64,000 bases of DNA from Plantactinospora endophytica (lineage in GTDB: Bacteria > Actinomycetota > Actinomycetes > Mycobacteriales > Micromonosporaceae), in contig NZ_BONW01000019.1 of assembly GCF_016862915.1 (NCBI RefSeq), positions 124,001 to 188,000 of the forward strand, given 5' to 3'. The notes below the pieces were generated by a model that saw nothing but the letters and a program-made list of their open reading frames with translations, did not search any database and was not told the DNA's origin. Each line of letters opens with the position of its first letter. The first letter of the stretch is position 1. Below are positions 8,917 to 22,513 of this stretch, piece after piece. The translations under genes and the position numbers were made by a program.

Positions 8917-9575
8917 CCGGCGACCGGCCCCTGGAGCACCGGGCCACGGCCGCCGGTCAGTTCTGCGGAACCGCCGGTCAGCTCGGTCAGCTCGGCGGTC
9001 AGTTCGGCGACCGTACGGATGGTGGCGAACCGGCCGGCCAGGGCGTACTCGGTGCGCGTGACGATCTCGTCGACGCCGAGCGTGCGTGGGTCGGCGAGGA
9101 TCTCGTGCAGTGGCCGGCCGGGCGGGGCGTCGGGATGCTCGATCGGGTTGGTGGCCGTCGCGTCGGTCACGAACGTCACCCGGTAACCGAGATCGGCGCC
9201 GAGCCGGGCGGTGGTCTCCACGCACTGCTCGGTACGGATCCCGCAGACCGCCAGCTCCCGTACGCCCGCCTCGGTCAGCAGTTGCTGGAGGTTGGTGGTG
9301 GTGAAGGCGTTGTGCGAGGTCTTGTGCAGCACCGGCTCGCCCGCTGCCGGCTCCAGCCCGTCGATCAGCCGGACGAAGCCGAGCGCCGGGTCGAAGACCG
9401 TGCCGGTGCCGGGCTCGGTGTGCAGTACCCAGACCACCAGGTGGCCGCCGGCCCGGAACGCTTCGGTCAGCCGTCGCACCCGGTCGACGAGGTCCGGGTT
9501 CGAGGTGGCCGCCCAGATCGGCCGCTGACGGAACGACTCCTGTACGTCGATGACGACGAGTGCGCGCGATGACAT
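8913..9575 (-). CDS. Isochorismatase-family cysteine hydrolase
   Basis: A 220-residue alpha/beta hydrolase of the nicotinamidase/isochorismatase superfamily. The catalytic triad is visible: Asp10 in VVIDVQ, Lys85 in LHKTSHNAF and Cys118 in GIRTEQCVETTAR. The C-terminus ends in a short ELT/GGS repeat (AELTELTGGSAELTGG) that looks like slippage. It is the first gene of a coupled pair with the GlxA-type regulator. Candidate reactions include hydrolysis of small amides such as N-carbamoyl compounds or pyrazinamide-like molecules; the sequence does not decide. Confidence 0.9.
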   Translation of the reverse strand: MSSRALVVIDVQESFRQRPIWAATSNPDLVDRVRRLTEAFRAGGHLVVWVLHTEPGTGTVFDPALGFVRLIDGLEPAAGEPVLHKTSHNAFTTTNLQQLLTEAGVRELAVCGIRTEQCVETTARLGADLGYRVTFVTDATATNPIEHPDAPPGRPLHEILADPRTLGVDEIVTRTEYALAGRFATIRTVAELTAELTELTGGSAELTGGRGPVLQGPVAG

Positions 9576-9644
9576 GCTTCCGATCCTGTCCGGTCCGGCT
9601 CCACGGCGGCAGACACCATCATGCCCGACTCCGGAACGATCCGG

Positions 9645-10940
9645 TCACCGAGCCGGGTCACCTGCCGGCTCTCCGAGCTGCTCCGCGCAGGCGGCGGCCC
9701 GTTCGCGCAGCAGGGTCTGTTCGCGCGAGTTGCGGGTCAGCGAGGCGGCCCGGACGAACTCGGCCGCTGCCTCGGCTTGTCGGCCGAGTTTCTCCAGCAG
9801 GTCGCCCCGGACACTCGGCAGCAGGTGGTACCCGGCGAGCGCCGGTTCGTCGCGCAGCGCGTCGACCAGGGCCAGCCCGGCCGCCGGCCCGTACGCCATG
9901 CCGAGCGCGACGGCCCGGTTCAGCTCCACCACCGGGGATCCGGTGAGCGCCGCCAGCCGTTCGTAGAGGGCGGCCATCCCGACCCAGTCGGTCTGCTCCG
10001 GGGTACGCGCCCGGACGTGGCAGGCGGCGATGGCGGCCTGCACCGCGTACGGGCCGGGTGGGCGGTCGGTGGACCAGGCCCGGTCCAGGGCGGCCAGGCC
10101 ACGCCGGACGAAGAGCTGGTTCCAGCGGCTCCGGTCCTGGTCGAGCAGGCGGATCGGGGTGCCGTCCGGGCCGGTGCGGGCGGCCGACCGGGACTCCTGG
10201 ATCTCCATCAGCGCGACCAGTCCGTGCACCTCGGGCTCGTCCGGGGTCAGCCCGGCCAGTACCCGGCCGAGCCGGAGCGCCTCGGTGCACAGCTCCGGTC
10301 GTAACCAGTCGTCGCCCTCGGTGGCCGAGTAGCCCTCGTTGAAGATCAGGTAGATGACTTCGAGTACCGAGTCGAGCCGGGCCTCGCGCTCGGCGCCCTC
10401 GGGCACCTCGAACGGGACCTTCGCGTCACTGAGGGTCCGCTTCGCCCGGACGATCCGCTTCGCCACGGTCGGCTCGGGGACCAGGAAGCCCCGGGCGATC
10501 TCGCCGGTGGAGAGCCCGCCGACCAACCGGAGGGTCAGCGCGACCCGCGCCTCGGTCGACAGCACCGGATGGCAGGCCACGAAGATCAGCCGGAGGACGT
10601 CGTCCTCGATGTGGTCCTCGGCGGCGGCGTCGATGGCGGCGGTGCCGTCGGCGGCCTCGGTCTCCAGGTCGCGGCCGAGCTGGGCCAGCTTGCGGTCGTA
10701 CCGTTCGCGGCGGCGCACCAGGTCGACCAGCCGGCGCTTCGCGACGGTCGTCAGCCAGGCGCCGGGGTTGTCCGGCACCCCGGTCGACGGCCACTGCTCC
10801 AGCGCGGCGACCAGCGCGTCCTGGGCAAGTTCCTCGGCCAGGCCGACGTCCCGGACCAGCCGGCCGAGCCCGGCGACCAGCCGCGCGGACTCGATCCGCC
10901 AGACGGCTTCCACGGCACGCTGCGTCTCGGTGGCCGGCAC
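9645..10940 (-). CDS. Second ECF42-type sigma factor
   Basis: A 431-residue sigma factor with the same architecture as the one at 3242-4495: sigma regions 2 and 4 (VGLAEELAQDALVAALEQW; LSTGEIARGFLVPEPTVAKRIVRAKR), then the long DUF6596/TPR-like tail with YLIFNEGYSATEGDDW. I chose the GTG at 10940 (VPATETQRAVEAVWRIES), because sequence upstream of it is Pro/Arg/Gly-rich and not sigma-like. The DGPF partner lies 130 bases upstream (11071-11445). The two ECF42 copies differ clearly, so they are old paralogues and not a recent duplication. Confidence 0.92.
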   Translation of the reverse strand: MPATETQRAVEAVWRIESARLVAGLGRLVRDVGLAEELAQDALVAALEQWPSTGVPDNPGAWLTTVAKRRLVDLVRRRERYDRKLAQLGRDLETEAADGTAAIDAAAEDHIEDDVLRLIFVACHPVLSTEARVALTLRLVGGLSTGEIARGFLVPEPTVAKRIVRAKRTLSDAKVPFEVPEGAEREARLDSVLEVIYLIFNEGYSATEGDDWLRPELCTEALRLGRVLAGLTPDEPEVHGLVALMEIQESRSAARTGPDGTPIRLLDQDRSRWNQLFVRRGLAALDRAWSTDRPPGPYAVQAAIAACHVRARTPEQTDWVGMAALYERLAALTGSPVVELNRAVALGMAYGPAAGLALVDALRDEPALAGYHLLPSVRGDLLEKLGRQAEAAAEFVRAASLTRNSREQTLLRERAAACAEQLGEPAGDPAR

Positions 10941-11070
10941 AGCTACCCATCTAACACCCGAACCGGCCGCCGGCTCGACCACGACCGGGCCGGGCGGGCC
11001 GGCGGCACCAGGTCCGCCGGCCCGCCCGGCCCACCGCCGCCCCGCCCGCCCGATCGGGTACGCCCGCAGG

Positions 11071-11445
11071 TCAGCCCAGGTCGGCGACCTCCCGTACCTC
11101 GACCACCGCCTCCTGGTCACCGGTGACGGCGTACTCCACCGGGCAGCGTTTCGCCCACTCGATCGCCTCCTCCCGGGAGCCCACCTGGATCAGGTAGAAG
11201 CCGGCGACCAACTCCTTCGCCTCGGCGAACGGGCCGTCGAGCACCGTGCGCCGGCCCTTGGCGTAGACGACCCGGGCACCGGTCGCGCTCGGGTACAGCC
11301 CCTCGGCGGCGAGCAGCACGCCGGCCCTGGTCAGCTCCTCGCCGTACCGGTGCATCGCGGCCATCACGTCCTCGGGCTTCGGCGCGTCCGGGGCCGGCGG
11401 CGTGTCCAGGGACGGGTCGCCCTTGAGCAGCAGCATGAAACGCAT
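11071..11445 (-). CDS. YCII-related DGPF-domain protein (second ECF42 partner)
   Basis: A 124-residue DGPF protein that starts MRFMLLLKGDPS and carries the family motif in TVLDGPFAEAKELVAGFYLI (about residues 68-87). The ATG at 11445 fits the ribosome-binding site GAAGGAG. It precedes the second ECF42 sigma gene on the same strand and is its probable regulatory target and partner. It is only modestly similar to the first copy at 4544-4942, so each sigma/DGPF pair probably evolved together. Confidence 0.9.
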   Translation of the reverse strand: MRFMLLLKGDPSLDTPPAPDAPKPEDVMAAMHRYGEELTRAGVLLAAEGLYPSATGARVVYAKGRRTVLDGPFAEAKELVAGFYLIQVGSREEAIEWAKRCPVEYAVTGDQEAVVEVREVADLG

Positions 11446-11586
11446 CGTCGAACTCCTTCGCAGTCCTGGCGTGGTGCCTGTCCACCAACACGTCGAAGAG
11501 CGGACGCCCGGGAGGACACCGGCCGTGCACAATTTTCCCGGCCCGCTTCCGGCCCGTACGCCGGACCGGTGACCTGCCGAAACGCC

Positions 11587-11624
11587 GGAAGCCCCCACCG
11601 GTCGGTTGACCGGCGAGGGCTTCC
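11587..11624 (-). terminator. Rho-independent-type hairpin after the metzincin gene
   Basis: GGAAGCCC and GGGCTTCC form outer arms with inner CCGGTC/GACCGG, giving an almost continuous stem in 38 bases. It lies about 27 bases beyond the stop of the minus-strand metzincin gene. There is no clear U-tract, as is common in actinomycete terminators. Confidence 0.7.
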
Positions 11625-11651
11625 GCGAACAGCGGACGCGCTAGCGGGTGG

Positions 11652-13565
11652 TCATCGGGTGACCGTGAAGGCGATCCGGCTGAGGGTGTCCTCGGTACCG
11701 GTGAAGCCCTCGCCCGGGTTGAAGTCGTCCTCGCCGAAGTCGACGTCGGGGTCGTCGGCGGTGCCGCCGACGCCGTCCGGGCCGACCGCGAACATCAGCG
11801 GGAAGTTGCCGCCCTGGTCCATGATGTTCGCCTGCTCGTTGAACTGGTCGACGTGCCAGTTGCCGAAGAAGTGCCCGGCCTCGTGCGCGGTCACGTTGCC
11901 CACCGCCCGGCTGACGAAGTCGACCCGGTTGCTGGCCCCGGTGATGTACGTGTTCAGCGACGCGTCGTCACCGGCCGGGTCGCTCAGCACGTCGAGCAGC
12001 ACCAGAGCCGAGTCCTGGGTGCCGAAGTTGCCCGGGTCGATGTACTGGGCGATGCCGATCGTCGGGATCCCCGACTCCTGGATGCTGCCGCCGATGATGA
12101 TCCGGCTGACGTTCGCCTGCCCGAACGGGTCCGCGTGGTCCCGGCTGTTCAGGATCCGGATGTCGAAGCGCGGGTTGAGGCCGCTCTCGATCATGTCGTG
12201 CCGCAGGTTCTCCCGGACTGCGGCGATGATCCCGTCGATCACGGCGTCCTCGTCGTCGGCGGAGAGCCCCCAGCGGCCGAGGAAGGCGCGCATCGGGCTC
12301 AGGGTGCGTACGCCCGGTCCGCCGAAGATGGCGGTGTTGATCCGGGCACCGTCGAAGTCGAGGAAGAGCGTCTGCCGTGGCTGCTGCCCCGGCCGGTACG
12401 CCTCGACCGTGATGTCGTACATGCCGCTGCCGAGGCTGACCCCGACGTAGTGCCAGCCCGCCTTGTCGGCCACGTGCTCGGTGACCGCGTTGCCGCCGCC
12501 CGGCAACGGGCTGTTCGGCGGGTAGAGGCTGGAGCCGTCCTGGTCGGACCCGTGCACCTCGCGGCGGTCCGGGTCGTACACGGTGATCTCGGCGGCCGAC
12601 CCCTCGACCGTGGCACCGAGCACGTCACCGGGCTTCAGGCGTACGGCGAAGAAGTCGGTGTCCTGCTCGGCCATCCCGATGGTCACCCCGTACGGCCCCT
12701 CGCTGGCGGTGCCGTCACCACTGCCCGAGTCGAACGGGTCCACCGGAATCGACGGGAACCCGACCACCGCGACGTAGTACGTGCCGTCGGCGGTGAACTG
12801 GTGCACCAACAGGCTGTCCAGCCCCTCCGGGCTGTCGTCGTTGAGCGCGATCAGTTCGCCCTCGGCGTCGTAGAGCAGCACGACCGAGTCGAGTTCGTCG
12901 CTCGGGGTGTCGATGTCCACCGTCAGGGTACGACCGGCGATGCCGGTGACCTGGTAGAAGTCGAAGTCGCCGCTGCCGTCCCCGGCGCTGCCGTGCGGGC
13001 CGTCGCCGACCGTTCCGGTGGTGCTGACCGCCTGCTCGGCGGTGCCGACACCGGTTTCCCGGGCCAGCGGGATGGCGCCGTCGTCCTCGGTGTTCGGCGT
13101 CAGTTCCGCCGCGTCCACCTGCTCCGGCGACAGGCTGCCGAGCACCCGCAGCTTCGGGTTCTCCTTGGCGCCCGTACCGAAGCCGGTGATCCGCTGTGCG
13201 GTGGCCGGGGTGTCGTTACCACCCCGGATGCCGGCCGGCTCCTCCTCGTCGGCCAGCACCGGCGCGGCGGCTGCCGCCCGCTGCTGGGCCTTCAGTCCGG
13301 CCCGCTCGTCCCCCTGCCTGGCCAACCAGTTCTTCCACCCGACGTAGTCCGCCTTCGCGGGGTCGGGCAGCATCGCGAGGAACGGGTTCGGCCCGGCCGG
13401 CCGCTTCGCGGCGCCGGGCTTCGTCAGGACGAACGGTGTGGCCGGCAGCGCGCTGGCACCGCCGCTGCCGCGCTCGTCCGTCCCCGGCCGGGCCTGCGCG
13501 GTGGTCGGTGTCAGCACTGCGGCCACCAGTGTCCCGGCGGCCAGGATGGCGATAGGTCGACGCAT
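11652..13565 (-). CDS. Secreted metzincin-type zinc metalloprotease with PPC domain
   Basis: A 637-residue secreted protein with a Sec signal peptide (MRRPIAILAAGTLVAAVLTP, cleavage near AQA-RP). The middle contains a PPC-like beta domain (around GDFDFYQVTGIAGRTLTVDI, about 205-290) and a second beta region. The C-terminal catalytic part has the extended zinc motif HEAGHFFGNWH (His561, His565, His571, Glu562) and a Met-turn-like NIMDQ shortly after, which define metzincins. GGAGGGGG precedes the ATG at 13565. It should act outside the cell on protein substrates, with PPC domains usually aiding secretion or folding. It stands alone, ends in a hairpin, and is divergent from the sigma factor at 13814. 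Confidence 0.88.
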   Translation of the reverse strand: MRRPIAILAAGTLVAAVLTPTTAQARPGTDERGSGGASALPATPFVLTKPGAAKRPAGPNPFLAMLPDPAKADYVGWKNWLARQGDERAGLKAQQRAAAAAPVLADEEEPAGIRGGNDTPATAQRITGFGTGAKENPKLRVLGSLSPEQVDAAELTPNTEDDGAIPLARETGVGTAEQAVSTTGTVGDGPHGSAGDGSGDFDFYQVTGIAGRTLTVDIDTPSDELDSVVLLYDAEGELIALNDDSPEGLDSLLVHQFTADGTYYVAVVGFPSIPVDPFDSGSGDGTASEGPYGVTIGMAEQDTDFFAVRLKPGDVLGATVEGSAAEITVYDPDRREVHGSDQDGSSLYPPNSPLPGGGNAVTEHVADKAGWHYVGVSLGSGMYDITVEAYRPGQQPRQTLFLDFDGARINTAIFGGPGVRTLSPMRAFLGRWGLSADDEDAVIDGIIAAVRENLRHDMIESGLNPRFDIRILNSRDHADPFGQANVSRIIIGGSIQESGIPTIGIAQYIDPGNFGTQDSALVLLDVLSDPAGDDASLNTYITGASNRVDFVSRAVGNVTAHEAGHFFGNWHVDQFNEQANIMDQGGNFPLMFAVGPDGVGGTADDPDVDFGEDDFNPGEGFTGTEDTLSRIAFTVTR

Positions 13566-13813
13566 AAATCCCCCTCCGTCGTGCCATGTCCGGTGGCCCC
13601 CGCCACCGATGGCTATCGTGACGCTACTGATCTCCAAGGGAAATTAATAGAAGCAGCGAGATATATGACTGCCCCGTGTCCGCCTCCGCGCAGGTCACCG
13701 GGCAGGTCGCCGCCGACGGCCCCCGATGTAGGTCGGGTGTGTCAGGTACCGGTTCCAACCGATCGCCGCCCGCCGGCATGTAACCGGCAGAGCGAGTTGT
13801 CACGGGAGGGATC

Positions 13814-14362
13814 GTGGAGGACGACGTTGGCTTCCGGGAGTTCGTCGAGGCGCGGTTGGTCCGACTGTCCCGAGTGGCCTACCTGCTGACCGGGCGGCAC
13901 CACGACGCCGAGGACCTGTTGCAGGCCGCGCTGGTCAAGGTTGCCGCCCGGTGGCGGCGCGTGGCCGCGACCGGCGACCCCGAGGCGTACGTCCGGCGGG
14001 TCATGTACAACGAGCGGATCCTGAGCTGGCGCAGGTGGCGACGGCAGGTGGTGCAGCCCGCCGAAGGCGTACCCGAGATGGGGCCGACCGCCGACGGTGC
14101 CGACGGCGTCGTCTCGCGGATCCTGCTGGAGCGGGCCCTGGCCCGGCTCACCTGGCGGCAGCGGGCGGTGCTGGTGCTGCGGTTCTTCGAGGATCTGTCG
14201 GTCGCCGAGACAGCGGCCGTGCTGGGCTGCTCGATCGGCACCGTGAAGAGCCAGACGAGCCATGCCCTCGGCCGGCTGCGGACGCTCGCACCCGAACTCG
14301 CCGAACTGATGACGGAACCGATGGAGGTGGCACGTGAGCGGGTTGAGGGAAATGCTCGGTGA
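13814..14362 (+). CDS. SigE-family ECF RNA polymerase sigma factor
   Basis: A 182-residue ECF sigma factor of the small actinobacterial SigE group. Region 2 is around LTGRHHDAEDLLQAALVKVA and region 4 around DLSVAETAAVLGCSIGTVKSQ. Translation starts at GTG 13814 after the ribosome-binding site GGGAGGG. The 3' end overlaps the next gene by 29 bases, so the two are translationally coupled. Such pairs are typically a sigma factor with a membrane protein that holds it inactive. Confidence 0.92.
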   Translation: MEDDVGFREFVEARLVRLSRVAYLLTGRHHDAEDLLQAALVKVAARWRRVAATGDPEAYVRRVMYNERILSWRRWRRQVVQPAEGVPEMGPTADGADGVVSRILLERALARLTWRQRAVLVLRFFEDLSVAETAAVLGCSIGTVKSQTSHALGRLRTLAPELAELMTEPMEVARERVEGNAR

Positions 14363-15528
14363 GGTCGCCGAGCAGGCGAAGGTGTACGACGTGACCGGGC
14401 GAGCCGTCCGGGTCGCCCGGCGCCGCCGCCAGGTCGTCCGGTTCGCCCCGGTGGCCGCGGCGATGGCCGTGGTCGCCTTCGGGGCGGTCGCGGTCGTCGG
14501 ACTCCGTCCCGATCCGCCGGTCGGTTCGACGGCGGCGCCGGTACCGGTCGTCGACTGGCTGCCGGGCCGGCTCGACCTGCCGGTCTCCGGGCCGGACCCG
14601 CTGCCGGCGGCCGGGGCGACCGGCCGGGGCGTACTCGTCTACGCGGACACCAGGCCGGGTGCCGCGCCGCCGGTGCTGCTCACCGAGAACGGCCGGCAGT
14701 ACCGGCTGGCCGAGCCGGTCACCTCGGCGCAGGGCTTCTCGCACACCCGGCCGACCCTCTCCCCGGACGGCCGCTGGCTGGGCGAGCAGCGCGACGGCCG
14801 GTACGTCGTCCGGGACCTGACCGGCGACGTCCGGCACGAGTTCGCCGACGGTACGTCCCCGGTCGCCTGGTCGCCGCAGAGCCGGTGGCTGCTGCTCACC
14901 GACAACTTCGACGAGGACGCTCCGCCGGTCCGGCTCGACGTCCGCTCCGGACAGCGGCTGCCGGTGCCCGGCGTCGACCGCGAGCTGTGGCAGGCGGTGG
15001 CGGTACTGCCCAGCGGGGAAGCGGTGCTGTCCCGGATCCCGTCCGAGCCGGTCCGCCGGACCGATGTCGAGATCCGCCTGGTCGACCCGGCGAGCGACGC
15101 CGCACCCACGCCGATCCGGGTGGACCTGCGGCCGTACCTGCGGCTGACGGAGAGCGTCGGTACGGAGATGCCACGACTCTCCCCGGACGGGCGGGCGCTG
15201 CTGTTCGACGTGGTCCACGTGCTGGATCCGAGCCGGGGCATGCCGGGGCTGGACCATGGTGGCGACCTGTTCGAGGTCGACCTGACCGGCGGCGAGGTGC
15301 GACGGGTTCCCCTGCCGTACTCCGACCGGCCCGGACCGCCGCTCCCCAGCCCGAGCCCGATGGCCGCCCGGAACTGGTGGACCGAGCCGCTCGGCTACCT
15401 GCCGGAGGGGGTGCTGCTGCGGCTGCGTACCGCCGACGGTCGGGGTGACGCGCTCCAGGTGATCGATCCGGCGACCGGCGCGGTGGGCACGGTCACCGAA
15501 CTGCCGGGCCGGGGTCCGGCGGTGGAAT

Positions 15529-15551
<23 letters not shown>
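14334..15551 (+). CDS. Membrane-anchored beta-propeller protein, probable anti-sigma partner
   Basis: A 405-residue protein: a short cytoplasmic N-terminus with a basic RVARRRRQ stretch, one transmembrane helix (about residues 36-57, FAPVAAAMAVVAFGAVAVVG), then an extracytoplasmic WD40/TolB-like propeller with repeated SPDGRWL and SPDGRALLF blades. It overlaps the SigE-family gene by 29 bases. The ~35-residue N-terminus is shorter than a zinc-containing anti-sigma domain and has no HxxxCxxC motif, so the inhibitory role is inferred from position. Its 3' end overlaps the convergent P-type ATPase gene by 23 bases. Confidence 0.82.
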
Positions 15552-20091
<4,540 letters not shown>

Positions 20092-20460
20092 CGAGCGGAG
20101 CCGCCGACTGGCCGGCCGCTCCGCCCTCGGGCGGGGCGGCTGTCGCTGGCCGCACTCGGGTACCGCATGCTTGCCCTCCCAGAGCCGTGGATCGGCCCTG
20201 CGTTCCCAGGCGACGCACCGTTATGCCCGCCTCCGCCCGAAACTTCCGCCCGCGCCGACCCGGTCCGGCCGCCTCGCCGTGCCGGTCCTGGCGCCTCGTC
20301 GTGCCGTCCGACCGTCGACAGCGCCCGGCTCGCCTCGTCGTGCCGGCTCGCCGCCCGGCCATCGCCAGCACCCGCGTGCCTCGTCCTGCCGTCCGGCTGT
20401 CGATGGCGTCCGCGTGCCTCGTCGTGCCGTCCGGCGGTCGACAGCGCTCGCCGGAGCGGG
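20092..20460. repeat. Intergenic region with four degenerate direct repeats
   Basis: This 369-base gap between the SoxR and P-type ATPase genes (both minus strand) holds no convincing gene. It contains four copies of an element beginning CCTCGTCGTGCCGTCCG at 20294, 20333, 20379 and 20417 (spacings 39, 46 and 38). Copies 1 and 4 share GTCGACAGCG at the 3' side. The block lies upstream of the ATPase start, so it could be a regulatory array or simply an intergenic repeat family. Confidence 0.7.
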
Positions 20461-21030
20461 TCAGGTCCGGACGGCCAGGGCGGGACCGGCGTACTTCTCC
20501 GGGCTGCGGTCGGCGGGTCCGTCGCACGGCCCGCACCCGACCGGGTCGTCGACCGGCTCCTCGGGCGCCGGTGCCGGACCGGTGAGACCGGCGAGCAGGT
20601 GACGTGGCCCGGGCCCGGTGCTGGCGAGTACGTCGTCGGGGTTGGAGAGCGCACACCGGTCCAGTGACAGACAGCCGCAGCCGATGCAGTCGGAGAGGTC
20701 GTCGCGGAGCCGTTGCAGCGCGACGATCCGCTCGTCGAGCTGGCCACGCCAGTTCGCCGAGAGCCGGGCCCAGTCGGCCCGGGTGGGCGTGCGCTGCTGG
20801 GGCAGGCTGGCCAGCGCCTCCCTGATCTGGGCCAGGGGTACGCCGACCCGCTGGGCGAACCGGATGAAGGCGACCCGGCGCAGCACGTCGCGGCCGTACC
20901 GACGCTGGTTGCCGGAGGTCCGGGTGCTGGTGATCAGCCCCTTGGTCTCGTAGAAGTGCAGGGCTGACACGGCCACGCCACTGCGCTCGGCGAGTTGTCC
21001 GACGGTGAGGGTGTGTGCGGGTTCGGTCAC
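20461..21030 (-). CDS. soxR: Redox-sensitive MerR-family regulator SoxR
   Basis: A 189-residue MerR regulator. The N-terminal winged HTH ([19 protein letters not shown]) is followed by a dimerisation helix and the [2Fe-2S] ligand motif [12 protein letters not shown] (Cys115, 118, 120, 126), diagnostic of SoxR. Redox-active compounds oxidise the cluster and switch the promoter on. The C-terminus extends about 60 residues beyond the E. coli length and contains an additional CGPC pair. Translation starts at GTG 21030. A near-perfect SoxR box lies 21-40 bases upstream, so it is probably autoregulated, and the divergent exonuclease gene may share the box. Confidence 0.93.
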   Translation of the reverse strand: MTEPAHTLTVGQLAERSGVAVSALHFYETKGLITSTRTSGNQRRYGRDVLRRVAFIRFAQRVGVPLAQIREALASLPQQRTPTRADWARLSANWRGQLDERIVALQRLRDDLSDCIGCGCLSLDRCALSNPDDVLASTGPGPRHLLAGLTGPAPAPEEPVDDPVGCGPCDGPADRSPEKYAGPALAVRT

Positions 21031-21050
21031 CGGTCGAGGTTATCCCGGCT

Positions 21051-21070
21051 ACCTCAACTAATGTTCAGGT
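21051..21070. promoter_or_regulatory. SoxR box
   Basis: ACCTCAACTAATGTTCAGGT is an inverted repeat of two 8-base arms (one mismatch) around TAAT. Its inner 18 bases match the SoxR consensus CCTCAAgttaacTTGAGG in the arms. It lies in the divergent promoter region between soxR and the exonuclease gene. Confidence 0.85.
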
Positions 21071-21132
21071 GTGTGTGACGTACCCGGCGAATTTCGATGG
21101 ACCGGGACGGCTCGCCGTCGGAAGCTGTTCAG

Positions 21133-21684
21133 GTGGCTGATCTTCCGGAGTTGTACGTCGCGGTCGACGTCGAAGCGGACGGGCCGATCCCCGGTCCGTA
21201 CAGCATGATCTCGTTGGGCATGGCCGTGGCCGGCCGGCCCGAGCTGGGCTTCTACACCGAGCTGCGGCCGATCTCCGACGACTTCGTGCCCCAGGCGCTC
21301 GCGGTCTCCGGACTGGACCGGGACCGGCTGCTCCGGGAGGCACCGCCGGCCGAGGAGGCGATGGCGGCGGCGGCGAGCTGGGTGAACGGGCTGCGCCGGC
21401 AGGGCCGGCCCGTCTTCCTGGCCGCACCGGCGGTCTGGGACGGGATGTTCGTGCACTGGTACTTCGTCCGGTTCACCGGCCGGAGCCCGTTCGGCGCCAC
21501 CGGTTCCGGGGTGGACCTGCGCAGTTACTGGATGGGCCGGACCGGCGGCGAGTGGTCCGGTACGCACAAGGGGAAGATCAAGCACGCACTCGGCCTGACC
21601 GACATTCCGCACACCCACCACGCCGGCGAGGACGCGGCGGAGTTGGCCCAGGTCTTCGACGCGGTACGCCGCCAGCCGCGCTAG
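21133..21684 (+). CDS. DEDDh-type 3'-5' exonuclease
   Basis: A 183-residue RNase T/DnaQ-like nuclease. ExoI carries the two acids in YVAVDVEADGP, ExoII lies around PAVWDGMFVHW, and ExoIII is HTHHAGEDAAE, giving the histidine and last aspartate of the DEDDh set. It should degrade single-stranded DNA or RNA with two metal ions; the in vivo role is unknown. I prefer the GTG at 21133, with GGAAG nine bases upstream; an in-frame ATG at 21097 (12 residues longer) is possible but has no ribosome-binding site. Its promoter region contains the SoxR box, so redox control is plausible. It is convergent with the hydrolase gene, four bases apart. Confidence 0.85.
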   Translation: MADLPELYVAVDVEADGPIPGPYSMISLGMAVAGRPELGFYTELRPISDDFVPQALAVSGLDRDRLLREAPPAEEAMAAAASWVNGLRRQGRPVFLAAPAVWDGMFVHWYFVRFTGRSPFGATGSGVDLRSYWMGRTGGEWSGTHKGKIKHALGLTDIPHTHHAGEDAAELAQVFDAVRRQPR

Positions 21685-21688
21685 CGGG

Positions 21689-22513
21689 TCAGCCGGTCGC
21701 GGCCCGGTCGGTGACCCGGTCGACGAAGGAGACGAGGACGGGGTTCACCACCTCCGGGTACTCGGCCATCGGATAGTGCCCGGAGTCCGGCACCAGCAGC
21801 AGGTCGGCCCGGAGCCGCTCGGCCGCGTACCGGCCCTCGGCGGGCGGGTCGGGGAAGTCGGCGTCCCGCTCACCCATCACCACCAGGGCAGGTACCCGCA
21901 GTTCGGGGATGCGCCGGGCCGAGACCCGGTCCCGCAGTACCGCCTCGGTGGTCCGGACGAACGACCGCCAGTGGTCGGCCCGGCGCAGGCTCCGTCGGAT
22001 CCGGGAGCGGTGTTCGGCCAGGTCCGCCGGGGGCCGGCCGGGATAGAACCGGCGGTAGTACGAGTCCCAGAGCGCCGGCCCCCACGGCCGGCGCAGCATC
22101 AGCCGGTACGCCAGCCGCTGCATGCGGCCGAAGTCCGGATCGCGGACGAACGGGCCGACCAGGACCAGCCCGGAGATCGCGCTCGGCTCCGCCACGGCGG
22201 CCAGGATCGCCGCCCCGGTGCCGAGCGAGTGCCCGACCACCACGGCCGGGCCGCCGCCGAGCCGGTCGACCAGGGCCAGCAGGTCGGTGGCGGCGCCGGA
22301 CTCGTCGTACCGGTCGAAGCCGTCGCTGCTGTCGCCGTGCCCACGCAGGTCCATGGTGGCGACCCGGTAGCCGGCGTCGCGCAGTGCCGGGACGGTGAAC
22401 CGGAAGACCGACCGGACGTCGCCCATCCCGGGTACGCAGACCACCAACGGTCCCTCGCCGCGCACGTCGTAGCCGATCCGGCCCTGCCCCCGGTCGAGAT
22501 AGCTAGTCTCCAT
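21689..22513 (-). CDS. Alpha/beta hydrolase
   Basis: A 274-residue alpha/beta-hydrolase fold protein. The nucleophile elbow is GHSLGTG (Ser96), the acid lies in VMGERDADFP near residue 225, and the histidine is in DSGHYPMAEYP near residue 250; DLRGHGDSS is the family's oxyanion-side loop. Substrates of this class range from esters to epoxides and lactones. The ATG at 22513 has no ribosome-binding site; the upstream 25 bases contain AT-rich TTGATG repeats and a possible -10, so the transcript may be leaderless. Confidence 0.9.
   Translation of the reverse strand: METSYLDRGQGRIGYDVRGEGPLVVCVPGMGDVRSVFRFTVPALRDAGYRVATMDLRGHGDSSDGFDRYDESGAATDLLALVDRLGGGPAVVVGHSLGTGAAILAAVAEPSAISGLVLVGPFVRDPDFGRMQRLAYRLMLRRPWGPALWDSYYRRFYPGRPPADLAEHRSRIRRSLRRADHWRSFVRTTEAVLRDRVSARRIPELRVPALVVMGERDADFPDPPAEGRYAAERLRADLLLVPDSGHYPMAEYPEVVNPVLVSFVDRVTDRAATG

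Noticed and set aside
20294-20446. Four repeats suggestive of a CRISPR array
   Set aside because: Repeat units are imperfect, the gaps are of uneven length and no cas gene is in the window.
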